Positions 51,880 through 60,202 of a stretch of 64,000 nt of DNA are shown here, piece by piece. Under the pieces are notes generated by a model. It saw only the letters and a program-made list of their open reading frames with translations, was not told the DNA's origin and did not search any database. Source of the stretch: Streptomyces sp. AP-93 (GTDB lineage: Bacteria > Actinomycetota > Actinomycetes > Streptomycetales > Streptomycetaceae). Location of the stretch: positions 62,001-126,000 of the forward strand of contig NZ_JALGBX010000025.1 of NCBI RefSeq assembly GCF_022808175.1. Reading direction: 5' to 3'. The position numbers were made by a program, and so were the translations under genes. The number at the start of each line of letters is the position of its first letter. Position 1 is the first letter of the stretch.

Positions 51880-53292
51880 GTGGCCGCGATGCAGCTGACT
51901 CGTACGCACCGGATATTGATCGGTGTGGTGGTCGCCGGAGCCGTCGTCATCGCGGGGATCGGATTCGCCGGTTCTTACTCCGCCGTGCGCGCCCTGGCCT
52001 TGAAGAAGGGCTTCGGCTCCTTCTCGCTGGTCTTCCCGATCGGCATCGACATGGGCATCTGCGTCCTGCTCGCGCTGGACCTGCTCCTGACGTGGATCCG
52101 GATCCCGTTCCCGCTGCTGCGCCAGACGGCGTGGCTGCTGACGGCGGCGACGATCGCCTTCAACGGTGCGGCCGCCTGGCCCGACCCCCTCGGGGTCGGC
52201 ATGCACGCCGTGATCCCGATCCTCTTCGTGGTCACCGTGGAGGCCGCCCGCCACGCGGTGGGCCGGATCGCGGACATCACCGCCGACCGGCACATGGAAG
52301 GCGTCCGCCTCACCCGCTGGCTCCTCTCCCCCGTCCCGACCTTCAAGCTGTGGCGCCGGATGAAGCTGTGGGAGCTGCGCTCCTACGAGCAGGCCGTCGG
52401 CATGGAGCAGGACCGCCTGATCTACCAGGCCCGCCTGCAGGCCCGCTACGGCCGCGCCTGGCGCCGCAAGGCCCCCGTCGGCGCCCTGATGCCGCTGCGC
52501 CTCGCCCGCATAGGCGTCCCCCTCTCGCAGACCGCCCCCGAAGGCCTGGCCGCGGCGGGCATCGACCCCCTCCTCATCCCGCCGCCCCCGGTCCAGGACC
52601 CGGCGGCCGCGGCCCTCCCGGCGGGCGCCGCCCACGTCCCGGCGGGCGCCGAGGGCGCGCAGCAGCCGTCGCCGGGCACGGCCATGGCCGTCGCGGGCCC
52701 CGCCGCCGTTCCGGTCGCCGGCCCCGCCTCCGCTCCCGCTCCCGCGGCCGCCGATGCCGCGCAGCAGCACCAGCTCGCCGGGCCGCAGCCCCAGTACGTC
52801 CAGGGCCCGGGCGGGGCGCAGGCTCCGCAGGGCCACCCCGACGCCGCGCCCTTCGTGGTGGACCCGACCGCGATGCCGGCCGCGCACAACAGCGCGTGGT
52901 TCGCGGCGCCCCGCGCGCCGCAGGCCGCGTACGAGGGCGGTTACAACCCGCAGTACGTCGAGGGCCTGGAGCCGACCCCGGTCATGCCCCCGACGGGCCC
53001 GGAGCAGGAGGAGCTGCCGATACCGGCCCCCCGTGAGGCCGAGGCCGAAGCCGAGCCCCAGCCGGATCCCGAATCCGACTTCGACGACGACAAGTTCAAG
53101 GAAGCCGCGTACGAGGTCTTCCGCGCCTACAGCGACGAGTTCTCCACCTTCCCGACCGCGGAGCAGGTGGACATACACCTCTCGGACCGCCACGGGATCG
53201 TGCACCCGCGCAGCGCGTCGATGATCCGCCGCCTGATGCCGGAGCTGAAGCAGCGCTACCAGCGCGAGCTGGAGAACGAGCACATCGCGTAG
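51880..53292 (+). CDS. DUF2637 (SpdB-like) membrane protein with C-terminal helical domain
   Basis: 470 aa. Four hydrophobic helices in the first 120 residues match DUF2637, a family that includes Streptomyces plasmid-transfer SpdB-type proteins. A long Ala/Pro/Gly/Gln-rich linker follows. The C-terminal 60 residues (FKEAAYEVFRAYSDEF through MIRRLMPELKQRYQ) form a compact, charged, possibly winged-helix domain. This chromosomal copy sits beside lysS, so a link to plasmids is not evident here. GTG at 51880 has ggagg about 9 bases upstream. Confidence 0.8.
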   Translation: MAAMQLTRTHRILIGVVVAGAVVIAGIGFAGSYSAVRALALKKGFGSFSLVFPIGIDMGICVLLALDLLLTWIRIPFPLLRQTAWLLTAATIAFNGAAAWPDPLGVGMHAVIPILFVVTVEAARHAVGRIADITADRHMEGVRLTRWLLSPVPTFKLWRRMKLWELRSYEQAVGMEQDRLIYQARLQARYGRAWRRKAPVGALMPLRLARIGVPLSQTAPEGLAAAGIDPLLIPPPPVQDPAAAALPAGAAHVPAGAEGAQQPSPGTAMAVAGPAAVPVAGPASAPAPAAADAAQQHQLAGPQPQYVQGPGGAQAPQGHPDAAPFVVDPTAMPAAHNSAWFAAPRAPQAAYEGGYNPQYVEGLEPTPVMPPTGPEQEELPIPAPREAEAEAEPQPDPESDFDDDKFKEAAYEVFRAYSDEFSTFPTAEQVDIHLSDRHGIVHPRSASMIRRLMPELKQRYQRELENEHIA

Positions 53293-53316
53293 CCCCGTAC
53301 GCGCCGGGAAACGGCA

Positions 53317-53350
53317 GGGCCCGCACCCCCGGAAAGCTGGGGTACGGGCC
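53317..53350. terminator. Terminator between DUF2637 gene and lysS
   Basis: A near-perfect stem (gggcccgcacccc against ggggtacgggcc) with a loop around ggaaagct, and a second hairpin (ttcccac-atcc-gtggggaa) at 53352-53370, between convergent genes. Confidence 0.7.
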
Positions 53351-53372
53351 ATTCCCACATCCGTGGGGAACC

Positions 53373-55112
53373 TCAGACCGCGAGGAGCTTGCGCACCCGC
53401 TCCGCCCCCACCGCGAGCAGCAGCGTGGGCAGGCGCGGCCCGGTCTCCCGGGTCACGAGGAGCCGGTAGAGCAGCGCGAAGAACGTGCGCTGCGCGACCT
53501 TGAGCTCCGGAGTCGGCTTGGCGTCCGGCTCCAGGCCGGCCATCACCTTCGGCACGCCGTAGACGAGCGTGGTGAGCCCGTCGAGGGACCAGTGCGAGTC
53601 GAGCCCGTCGACGAGGCGGCGCAGCGATTCGCGTCCCTCGTCGTCCAGGGAGGACAGGAGCTCTACGTCGGCCTCCTCGCGCACCAGCGTCCGCTGGTCG
53701 GCGGGGACCTGGGTGGTGATCCAGTTCTCGGCGCGGTCCAGGCGCGGGCGTACCTCGTCGAGCGAGGTCAGCGGCCGCTCCGGTTCCAGGTCGCTCAGGA
53801 TGCGCAGGGTCTGCTCGTCGTGTCCGGCGGTGATGTCCACCACCGAGGCGAGCGTCCGGTACGCCATGGGGCGCGGGGTGCGCGGCAGCTCGTGCGAGGC
53901 GACGCGTACGGCGCGGGCGTGGGCGGCGGCGTCGGCGGGCAGCACGGAGCCGTCGGCGACCTTGGCCTCCAGCTTGTCCCACTCGTCGTAGAGCCGCTGG
54001 ATCTCCTGGTCGAAGGCGATCTTGAAGGACTGGTTGGGCTTGCGGCGGGCGTAGAGCCAGCGCAGCAGCTGCGGCTCCATGATCTTCAGCGCGTCGGCCG
54101 GGGTCGGGACGCCGCCCTTGCTGGAGGACATCTTGGCCATGCCGCTGATGCCGACGAACGCGTACATCGGTCCGATCGGCTGCTCGCCGCCGAAGATCCC
54201 GACGATCTGGCCGCCGACCTGGAAGGAGGAGCCGGGCGAGGAGTGGTCGACGCCGGAGGGCTCGAAGATCACGCCCTCGTAGGCCCAGCGCATGGGCCAG
54301 TCGACCTTCCAGACCAGCTTGCCGCGGTTGAACTCGCTGAGCTTGACGGTCTCGGTGAACTCGTCCTCGGTGCAGACGTAGGTCAGCTCGGTGGTCTCGT
54401 CGTCGTAGGACGTCACCTTGGTGAAGTCCTTGCCGCACTCGCCGCAGTACGGCTTGTACGGGAAGTACTCCGTGCCCTCCGTGCTGCCGTCGTCCTCGGC
54501 GGCCGCGCCCGAGCCCTCGGCGGCCTCGAGCTCGGCCTCGTCGACCTGCTTCTGCTGCGGCTTCTTGCCGCCCGGCTTCTGCTTCGTCCGGTACTGGTCG
54601 AGGATCGCGTCGATGTCGCCGCGGTGCCTCATCGCGAACAGCACCTGCTCGCGGTAGGTACCGGCGGTGTACTGCTCGGTCTGGCTGATCGGGTCGTACT
54701 CGACTCCGAGCTCGGCGAGCGCCTCGACCATGGCGGCCTTGAAGTGCTCGGACCAGTTCGGGTACGCGGAGCCCTCGGGCGCGGGCACGGCGGTCAGCGG
54801 GCGGCCGATGTGCTGGGCGTGGGACTCCTCGGTGACGCCGGGGATGCCCTTGGGCACCTTGCGGTACCGGTCGTAGTCGTCCCACGAGATCAGGTGCCGG
54901 ACCTCGTGACCCCGGCGGCGGATCTCGTCCGCGACCAGGTGCGGGGTCATGACCTCGCGGAGGTTGCCCAGGTGGATGGGGCCGGAGGGGGAGAGGCCGG
55001 ACGCGACGACGATCGTTTTGCCCGGGGCTCGGCGCTCCGCCTCGGCGATGACCTCGTCCGCGAAACGGGAGACCCAGTCGGTCTCGGTGCTGCTCTGCGC
55101 GCTCTGAGCCAC
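53373..55112 (-). CDS. lysS: Lysyl-tRNA synthetase, class I
   Basis: A class I LysRS, not the common class II enzyme. The HIGH motif is PSGPIHLGNL near residue 42 and KMSKS is KMSSSKG near 305. A zinc-binding CGECGKDF lies between. An acidic insertion (VDEAELEAAEGSGAAAEDDGSTEG) lies near residue 205. It charges tRNA-Lys. GTG at 55112, with aagga 7 bases upstream. Divergent from argS. About 580 aa, complete. Confidence 0.93.
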   Translation of the reverse strand: MAQSAQSSTETDWVSRFADEVIAEAERRAPGKTIVVASGLSPSGPIHLGNLREVMTPHLVADEIRRRGHEVRHLISWDDYDRYRKVPKGIPGVTEESHAQHIGRPLTAVPAPEGSAYPNWSEHFKAAMVEALAELGVEYDPISQTEQYTAGTYREQVLFAMRHRGDIDAILDQYRTKQKPGGKKPQQKQVDEAELEAAEGSGAAAEDDGSTEGTEYFPYKPYCGECGKDFTKVTSYDDETTELTYVCTEDEFTETVKLSEFNRGKLVWKVDWPMRWAYEGVIFEPSGVDHSSPGSSFQVGGQIVGIFGGEQPIGPMYAFVGISGMAKMSSSKGGVPTPADALKIMEPQLLRWLYARRKPNQSFKIAFDQEIQRLYDEWDKLEAKVADGSVLPADAAAHARAVRVASHELPRTPRPMAYRTLASVVDITAGHDEQTLRILSDLEPERPLTSLDEVRPRLDRAENWITTQVPADQRTLVREEADVELLSSLDDEGRESLRRLVDGLDSHWSLDGLTTLVYGVPKVMAGLEPDAKPTPELKVAQRTFFALLYRLLVTRETGPRLPTLLLAVGAERVRKLLAV

Positions 55113-55302
55113 GACACGTCCTTCTATCTCGAATGCTGGCTGTCGCCCATTCTCCCAGACGGAACGGAACGCTCCGGGGTTGCTTCCACCGACTGATATC
55201 CCGCGAGCGCGGGGCCCCCGCGTGGGATACTCGGTCCTTGTCGGAAACCCCAAGTGCAAGCTCAGGCACGACCACAACACGACCTCACAGGAACGGCAGC
55301 TC

Positions 55303-57087
<1,785 letters not shown>

Positions 57088-57105
57088 CACCGGGGCTACG
57101 ACACA

Positions 57106-57148
57106 GCCGCGGCCCCCGCCTCCCCCACCGGGAGACGGGGGCCGCGGC
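57106..57148. terminator. Terminator after argS
   Basis: A 13-bp perfect stem (gccgcggcccccg / cgggggccgcggc) with a 17-nt loop, 18 bp past the argS stop. Confidence 0.75.
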
Positions 57149-57182
57149 GCTACCCACGAGAGCGAAGGGGCACGCCGACGCC

Positions 57183-57368
57183 ATGGAGATCAACGAGGAC
57201 ATCCTCGTGACCCGTCGCTTCGCGGACATCGACGCGGACATCGCGGCGACCGAGGCGATGGCGCCGCCGCAGGGCTGGGACGAGGAGTTCGACGAGGCCG
57301 ACATGGCCGCTGTACGTGCGGGCGTCGCCCGGGCCCTCGCGCCCGACGCTCGGAACTCGCCCGCGTGA
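57183..57368 (+). CDS. Small acidic protein, 61 aa
   Basis: A 61-aa acidic, probably helical protein (FADIDADIAATEAMAPPQGWDEEFDEADMAAVRAG) with strongly GC-biased third positions, which supports coding. No family recognised. It is downstream of argS, after a terminator, and convergent with the VapC-like gene (16 bp apart). The ribosome site (aagggg) is far from the ATG. Confidence 0.5.
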   Translation: MEINEDILVTRRFADIDADIAATEAMAPPQGWDEEFDEADMAAVRAGVARALAPDARNSPA

Positions 57369-57384
57369 GCCGAGCCGCGCGGAC

Positions 57385-57783
57385 TCAACCCGCCCCGAAC
57401 ACCTCGACCTTGCACCGAGCGCTCCCGGAACGGGCGATCCGGGCGTCGCACGTGACGAGCGGAACCTGGAGCCCCTCGGCCAGAGCTACGTAGGTGGCGT
57501 CGTACGCGGAGAGGTTCGCGTACAGCTCGCGCACCCGGGGCAGCACGGGAAGATGCTCCATCCGCCGGACCGGCAGTGCAGCGAAGTCGTCCCAGGCCAC
57601 GTCCAGCTGGCGGTCCGAGAGCTTGCCTCCGCGGTGCCGGCCGAGCAGGGCGTGCGCGACCTCCACATCGAGCAAGTAGGGAGCGACGAGGCGTTCGCCC
57701 ACCACCCGCTCACGCACGGCCTCGCCCGCCGGACCGGCGTCGGCGACGAGCATGACGAGCGCACTCGCGTCGATCACGATCAT
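57385..57783 (-). CDS. PIN-domain toxin (VapC-like)
   Basis: A 132-aa PIN RNase. Acidic active-site residues are in VIDASALVML at the start, the DVEVAHALLGR segment, YDATYVALAE and TCDARIARS. It forms a pair with the upstream RHH antitoxin, overlapping by ATGA, so it is probably a VapBC toxin that cleaves RNA when released. Starting at ATG 57783. Confidence 0.88.
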   Translation of the reverse strand: MIVIDASALVMLVADAGPAGEAVRERVVGERLVAPYLLDVEVAHALLGRHRGGKLSDRQLDVAWDDFAALPVRRMEHLPVLPRVRELYANLSAYDATYVALAEGLQVPLVTCDARIARSGSARCKVEVFGAG

Positions 57784-58010
57784 TCGCGCCGCCGTCCGGC
57801 ATCGAGGTCGCCGAGGACCTCGTCCACGCTCAGCTCGGCCGACACCCGGGAACGGATCCGCGCGACGACGTCCTCGACGGACGGCGTGGCAGCCGATTCC
57901 TCCAGCAGCGTACGGGCGTACGCCTGCAGCGACTGGCGGTTCCGAGCGGCTCGTATCTTCAGCTCGGCGAGCGCTTCGTCGGACAAGTCGCGGACATACA
58001 GAGTGGCCAT
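57780..58010 (-). CDS. Ribbon-helix-helix antitoxin (FitA/VapB-like)
   Basis: A 76-aa protein with an N-terminal ribbon-helix-helix (MATLYVRDLSDEALAELKIRAARNRQSLQAYART) and an acidic C-terminal part (SVDEVLGDLDAGRR) that would block the toxin active site. It precedes and overlaps the PIN toxin. Two palindromes upstream (GACTAGTC at 58018, CTGCTAGCAG at 58040) are candidate autoregulatory sites. Confidence 0.87.
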   Translation of the reverse strand: MATLYVRDLSDEALAELKIRAARNRQSLQAYARTLLEESAATPSVEDVVARIRSRVSAELSVDEVLGDLDAGRRRE

Positions 58011-58017
58011 GCAACAA

Positions 58018-58049
58018 GACTAGTCGCACCGCAAGCATTCTGCTAGCAG
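58018..58049. promoter_or_regulatory. Palindromes upstream of the antitoxin gene
   Basis: GACTAGTC (58018-58025) and CTGCTAGCAG (58040-58049), both perfect, 14 bp apart, in the antitoxin promoter region; likely targets of the RHH dimer. Confidence 0.45.
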
Positions 58050-58151
58050 CCCAGGGCGCCTACCACCGCTTCACCCAAACGGTCCGATTCCGGCCACACA
58101 GCCCGGGTAGGGGACGGGCCGTCCTTCCCCTACGCACCCCCGGAGGGCCCC

Positions 58152-58955
58152 GTGCCCGACATGAACGGTCCCTACAAGCCCGGCACCCCCTGCTGGATCG
58201 ACCTGATGGTTCCCGACCAGCAGGCCGCGATCGACTTCTACGCCGACCTCTTCGGCTGGCAGGGCGAGATCGGGCCGCCCGAGACCGGCGGGTATTCCGT
58301 CTGCACCCTCAAGGGCAAGCCGGTCGCCGGGATCATGAAGGCGATGAACCCGGACGGCACCGTTCCCGACCCGATGCCCCCGACCGTGTGGACCTCGTAC
58401 CTGGCCACGGACTCCCTCGACTCCACCCTCAAGTCCGTCACCGACGCCGGCGGCACGGTCATGATGGACGCGATGGACGTCATGGACCTCGGGCGGATGG
58501 CCGTCATCGCCGACCCGACCGGCGCGGTCGTCGGCCTGTGGCAGGCGGGCACCTTCGACGGAGCGGGCATCGTCAACGAGCACGGCGCGCTCAGCTGGAA
58601 CGAGCTGAGCACCGGCGACGTCCCCGCCGCGCGAGCGTTCTACGGCGCCGTCCTCCCCGTCACCACGGCCACCTCGGAGATGCCGGGGGCCGGGGGGTAC
58701 ACGGAGTTCCAGGTCAACGGCCGCGCGGTGGCCGGAATGATGGACCTGAAGGACCTCCCGCCGGGCACCCCGCCGAACTGGATCCCGTACTTCAGCGCCG
58801 ACGACGTCGACGAGATCCAGGCCGCGGCCACCCGCGCCGGAGGCTCCGTCATGGCCCCGGCCTTCGACATGGCGGCCGGCCGCATGGCGGTCCTGGCCGA
58901 CCCGCAGGGCGCCGTCTTCGCGGTGATCAAGACCCGCCCGGAGATCACCGACTGA
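58152..58955 (+). CDS. VOC (glyoxalase/bleomycin-resistance) family protein, two domains
   Basis: A 267-aa protein with two tandem VOC domains. The first begins GTPCWIDLMVPDQQAAIDFYADLFGW, the second SWNELSTGDVPAARAFYGAVL, each ending with ADPTGAVVGLW or ADPQGAVFAVI. Members bind metal or small molecules; substrate not predictable, although this subtype is often annotated as a hydroxylase/antibiotic-binding family. GTG at 58152 has ggagg 5 bases upstream. Confidence 0.85.
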   Translation: MPDMNGPYKPGTPCWIDLMVPDQQAAIDFYADLFGWQGEIGPPETGGYSVCTLKGKPVAGIMKAMNPDGTVPDPMPPTVWTSYLATDSLDSTLKSVTDAGGTVMMDAMDVMDLGRMAVIADPTGAVVGLWQAGTFDGAGIVNEHGALSWNELSTGDVPAARAFYGAVLPVTTATSEMPGAGGYTEFQVNGRAVAGMMDLKDLPPGTPPNWIPYFSADDVDEIQAAATRAGGSVMAPAFDMAAGRMAVLADPQGAVFAVIKTRPEITD

Positions 58956-58978
58956 CAGCCACCCCCCACGTGCGTGAC

Positions 58979-59012
58979 GGGGCTCACAGGGAACGTTTCC
59001 CCTGTGAGCCCC
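58979..59012. terminator. Terminator after the VOC protein
   Basis: A 13-bp perfect stem (ggggctcacaggg / ccctgtgagcccc) with an 8-nt loop. Confidence 0.8.
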
Positions 59013-59067
59013 CTCCTCTGTGTGCCGGAGCGTTGCCGAAGCGTTTCATCACCGAGGGGGGCACACC

Positions 59068-59574
59068 ATGAACAACACCATGAAGGACACGACACGCAGG
59101 CGCACCGGGCAGGCGCTCGCCGCTCTGCTCGCCGCCGACGGGCTGGTCCACCTGTACTGGGCCACCGGCCTGACCTGGCCCGCCCCCGACGAGCGGACCC
59201 TGTCGCTGGCCGTGCTCGGCTCCGAGGTGTCCTTCGGCCCGCCCGTCGTCCTGCCGCTCGCCGCCCTCACCCTGACCGGAGCCGCCGCCGTGCTCGCGCA
59301 CGCGCACGGCCGGGCCGGGCGGCCCGCCCGCCTGGTGACGGCCGCCGTCGCCGCGGGGCTGGCCGTACGGGGCCTCGCGGGCCTGGGCTGGGCCGCCGGC
59401 CTCCTCGACAGCCCCGCCGACGGCCCCTTCCGCACCCTCAACCTCGCCCTGTACACCCCCGCCTGCCTCGGCTTCGGCTGGGCCGCGGCCCGGCTGGCCA
59501 GAGCCCGGCCCAACTGGCCGACGTACCCGCCCGGGACGACCCGCAGCTGGCCACCGACATCGAGGACGTCCTGA
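59068..59574 (+). CDS. DUF3995 membrane protein, altered C-terminus
   Basis: About 168 aa with four hydrophobic helices in the DUF3995 pattern (ALLAADGLVHLYWATGLTWPAPDERTLSLAVLGSEVSFGPP). The gene has gagggggg 7 bases before its ATG. Its last part (NWPTYPPGTTRSWPP) is read out of frame across the start of the sigma-factor remnant, so the natural C-terminus has probably been lost by a deletion. Function unknown. Confidence 0.75.
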   Translation: MNNTMKDTTRRRTGQALAALLAADGLVHLYWATGLTWPAPDERTLSLAVLGSEVSFGPPVVLPLAALTLTGAAAVLAHAHGRAGRPARLVTAAVAAGLAVRGLAGLGWAAGLLDSPADGPFRTLNLALYTPACLGFGWAAARLARARPNWPTYPPGTTRSWPPTSRTS

Positions 59575-59732
59575 CCCGCCTCTCCCCCGCCCACCGGGCC
59601 GTCCTCGTACTCCGCGACGTCGAAGGCCTCGATGAGGAGGCCGCCGCCGCCCTGCTCGGCGTCCCGCCGGGCACCGCCAAGTCCCGGCTGCACCGGGCCC
59701 GTACGAGCTTCCGGAAGGCGTGGTCCGCATGA
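59520..59732 (+). pseudogene. ECF sigma factor remnant (region 4 only)
   Basis: Reads DDPQLATDIEDVLTRLSPAH, then RAVLVLRDVEGLDEEAAAALLGVPPGTAKSRLHRARTSFRKAW, the region 4 of an ECF sigma factor. Region 2 is missing and the upstream sequence in this frame is a shadow of DUF3995. The stop overlaps the SRPBCC start by ATGA, showing an original operon. It lacks its own start and is probably not functional. Confidence 0.75.
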
Positions 59733-60202
59733 CGACACACCCGCACGCGATGGACCCCGTCGACACCGTCGCCCGCCTGCGCATCATGGCGGCCGGCATC
59801 CCGGGAGCCCGGGTCGTCGAAGCGACCCTCCCCGCCCCCCTGGAGGAGGTCTGGGCGGTGATGTCGGACCTGGAGGGCGAGTTCGGCCGCTTCCAGCCCG
59901 ACATGCGCACCGTGCGCGTGCTCCGGGTCACCGGCGACCGCGTGGAGGCCCTGGCCCGCAGCAAGTACGGCCTGCGGGCCCACTTCCACGGCGTCCTGCG
60001 CCCCGGCTGGTGCTGGCTCCAGAGCCGCTTCCTGATCATCGGCATGGCCGCCGCCCCCACCCCCGAAGGCGGCACCCGAGTAGCCCTGACGGGCGGCGTA
60101 CGCGTCCCGGGCCGCGCGGCGATCGTCCCGCTGGGCGCGGAACGGGAACTCCGGGTGGCGATGGCCCGGTTGGCGGCCCGGGTCAGCGCGGGCGGGGCCT
60201 GA
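59729..60202 (+). CDS. SRPBCC-family protein
   Basis: A 157-aa START/SRPBCC-fold protein (VEATLPAPLEEVWAVMSDLEGEFGRFQPDMRTVRV). It probably binds a hydrophobic ligand or lipid. The ATG overlaps the stop of the ECF sigma remnant (ATGA), so it was likely translated with that sigma factor and may now be poorly expressed. Its C-terminal end overlaps the convergent NB-ARC gene by 20 bp. Confidence 0.8.
   Translation: MTTHPHAMDPVDTVARLRIMAAGIPGARVVEATLPAPLEEVWAVMSDLEGEFGRFQPDMRTVRVLRVTGDRVEALARSKYGLRAHFHGVLRPGWCWLQSRFLIIGMAAAPTPEGGTRVALTGGVRVPGRAAIVPLGAERELRVAMARLAARVSAGGA

Noticed and set aside
51751..55275. A 1174-aa open frame on the minus strand across the DUF2637 gene and lysS
   Set aside because: Low-complexity Arg/Gly/Pro translation typical of shadow frames; it covers real genes on both strands.
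55113..55302. T-box riboswitch in the lysS-argS intergenic region
   Set aside because: No T-box consensus or specifier arrangement was visible; only a GC hairpin and a possible promoter.
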